Source: a bacterium (lineage in GTDB: Bacteria > Patescibacteriota > Patescibacteriia > 2-12-FULL-60-25). From it: a stretch of DNA of 21,690 nt. The stretch lies in assembly GCA_020056125.1 (NCBI GenBank), contig JAGVIJ010000085.1:1-21690 (forward strand), in the 5' to 3' direction. The position numbers and the translations under genes were made by a program. This document shows positions 21,479 through 21,690 of this stretch, in pieces. The notes below the pieces were generated by a model. It saw nothing but the letters and a program-made list of their open reading frames with translations. It ran no database searches and was not told the DNA's origin. Each line of letters opens with the position of its first letter. The first letter of the stretch is position 1.

Positions 21479-21690
21479 TCACTTGCGAAGACGGAACACG
21501 AAGCGGTCACCAGGACCCCCCTCGTCCGTAGGCCTCGCCCAGCTGTCGCTCAGCCACAACCCACTGCCACCGTGCCCCAGGCGGAAGACGCCCGGGCTGC
21601 CGCCGGAATCGGCTATTTGTTTCATGGCAATTAAATACCAATCCTGTAAGGGTTGCTCGATGTCTTTGAGTCTAAGATGCGGCCCGACTT
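21479..21690 (-). CDS. C-terminal end of an unidentified protein with DGR-like variable region
   Basis: Only the last 69 codons lie in the window; the start is beyond the right edge. The reading frame ends in TGA at 21481-21479. The first part (IEQPLQDWYLIAMKQIADSG) has ordinary composition. The last ~40 residues are Gly-, Ser-, Asp-, Trp- and Arg-rich (SGLWLSDSWARP, then GDRFVFRLRK). They are encoded by GC-rich DNA with few adenines on the coding strand, about 11 in 117 nt. Many of the Gly, Ser, Asp, His and Arg codons end in C or T, as expected if AAC/AAT template codons had been mutated at the adenines. The ending recalls targets of diversity-generating retroelements in CPR genomes. No reverse transcriptase is visible. 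Confidence 0.6.
   Translation of the reverse strand, partial: VGPHLRLKDIEQPLQDWYLIAMKQIADSGGSPGVFRLGHGGSGLWLSDSWARPTDEGGPGDRFVFRLRK

Noticed and set aside
1..21690. tRNA, rRNA, CRISPR or insertion sequence
   Set aside because: I found no cloverleaf, no rRNA signature, no regularly spaced direct repeats with unique spacers and no transposase; the repeats seen are short intergenic ones.

Overview
This window looks like a chromosomal segment of a Candidate Phyla Radiation (Patescibacteria) bacterium. Four things point that way. The ribosomal cluster lacks rpmD (L30) between rpsE and rplO, and bL30/uL30 loss is characteristic of these lineages. S12 carries a roughly 15-residue insertion near its N-terminus. 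Several ribosomal proteins have Lys/Ala-rich tails. Short AT-rich repeats fill the gaps between genes. TGA is used as a stop, so the recoded Absconditabacteria/Gracilibacteria are unlikely. No 16S gene is present, so the group cannot be narrowed further.

Every gene I accept lies on the minus strand, so transcription runs from high to low coordinates. At the right edge is the C-terminal end of an unidentified protein whose last ~40 codons are GC-rich and A-poor, as in the variable region of a diversity-generating retroelement target. Next come an M50 (site-2-protease-like) metalloprotease and an unrecognised 503-residue polytopic membrane protein. A clear sigma70-type promoter then starts the str block: rpsL, rpsG, fusA and a small Phd/YefM-like acidic protein. 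A second good promoter starts tuf and rpsJ.

Between rpsJ and rplC is a 265-nt spacer with several stable hairpins, one of which can form an alternative helix that would cover the rplC start site. The S10 and spc blocks then run without interruption: rplC, rplD, rplW, rplB, rpsS, rplV, rpsC, rplP, rpmC, rpsQ, rplN, rplX, rplE, rpsN, rpsH, rplF, rplR, rpsE, rplO, secY. A hairpin terminator follows secY. The last block is a presenilin-like membrane protein with an altered second catalytic motif (GLSE instead of GxGD), then adk, map and ruvX.

The genes form one translation and protein-export programme: ribosomal proteins, two elongation factors, the SecY channel, adenylate kinase and methionine aminopeptidase. 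Two different intramembrane-protease families flank it. Almost none of the start codons has a recognisable Shine-Dalgarno sequence; most follow an AT-rich stretch, often ending in TATATG. No gene-free stretch exceeds 300 bases. I saw no tRNA or rRNA gene, CRISPR array, insertion sequence or transposase.
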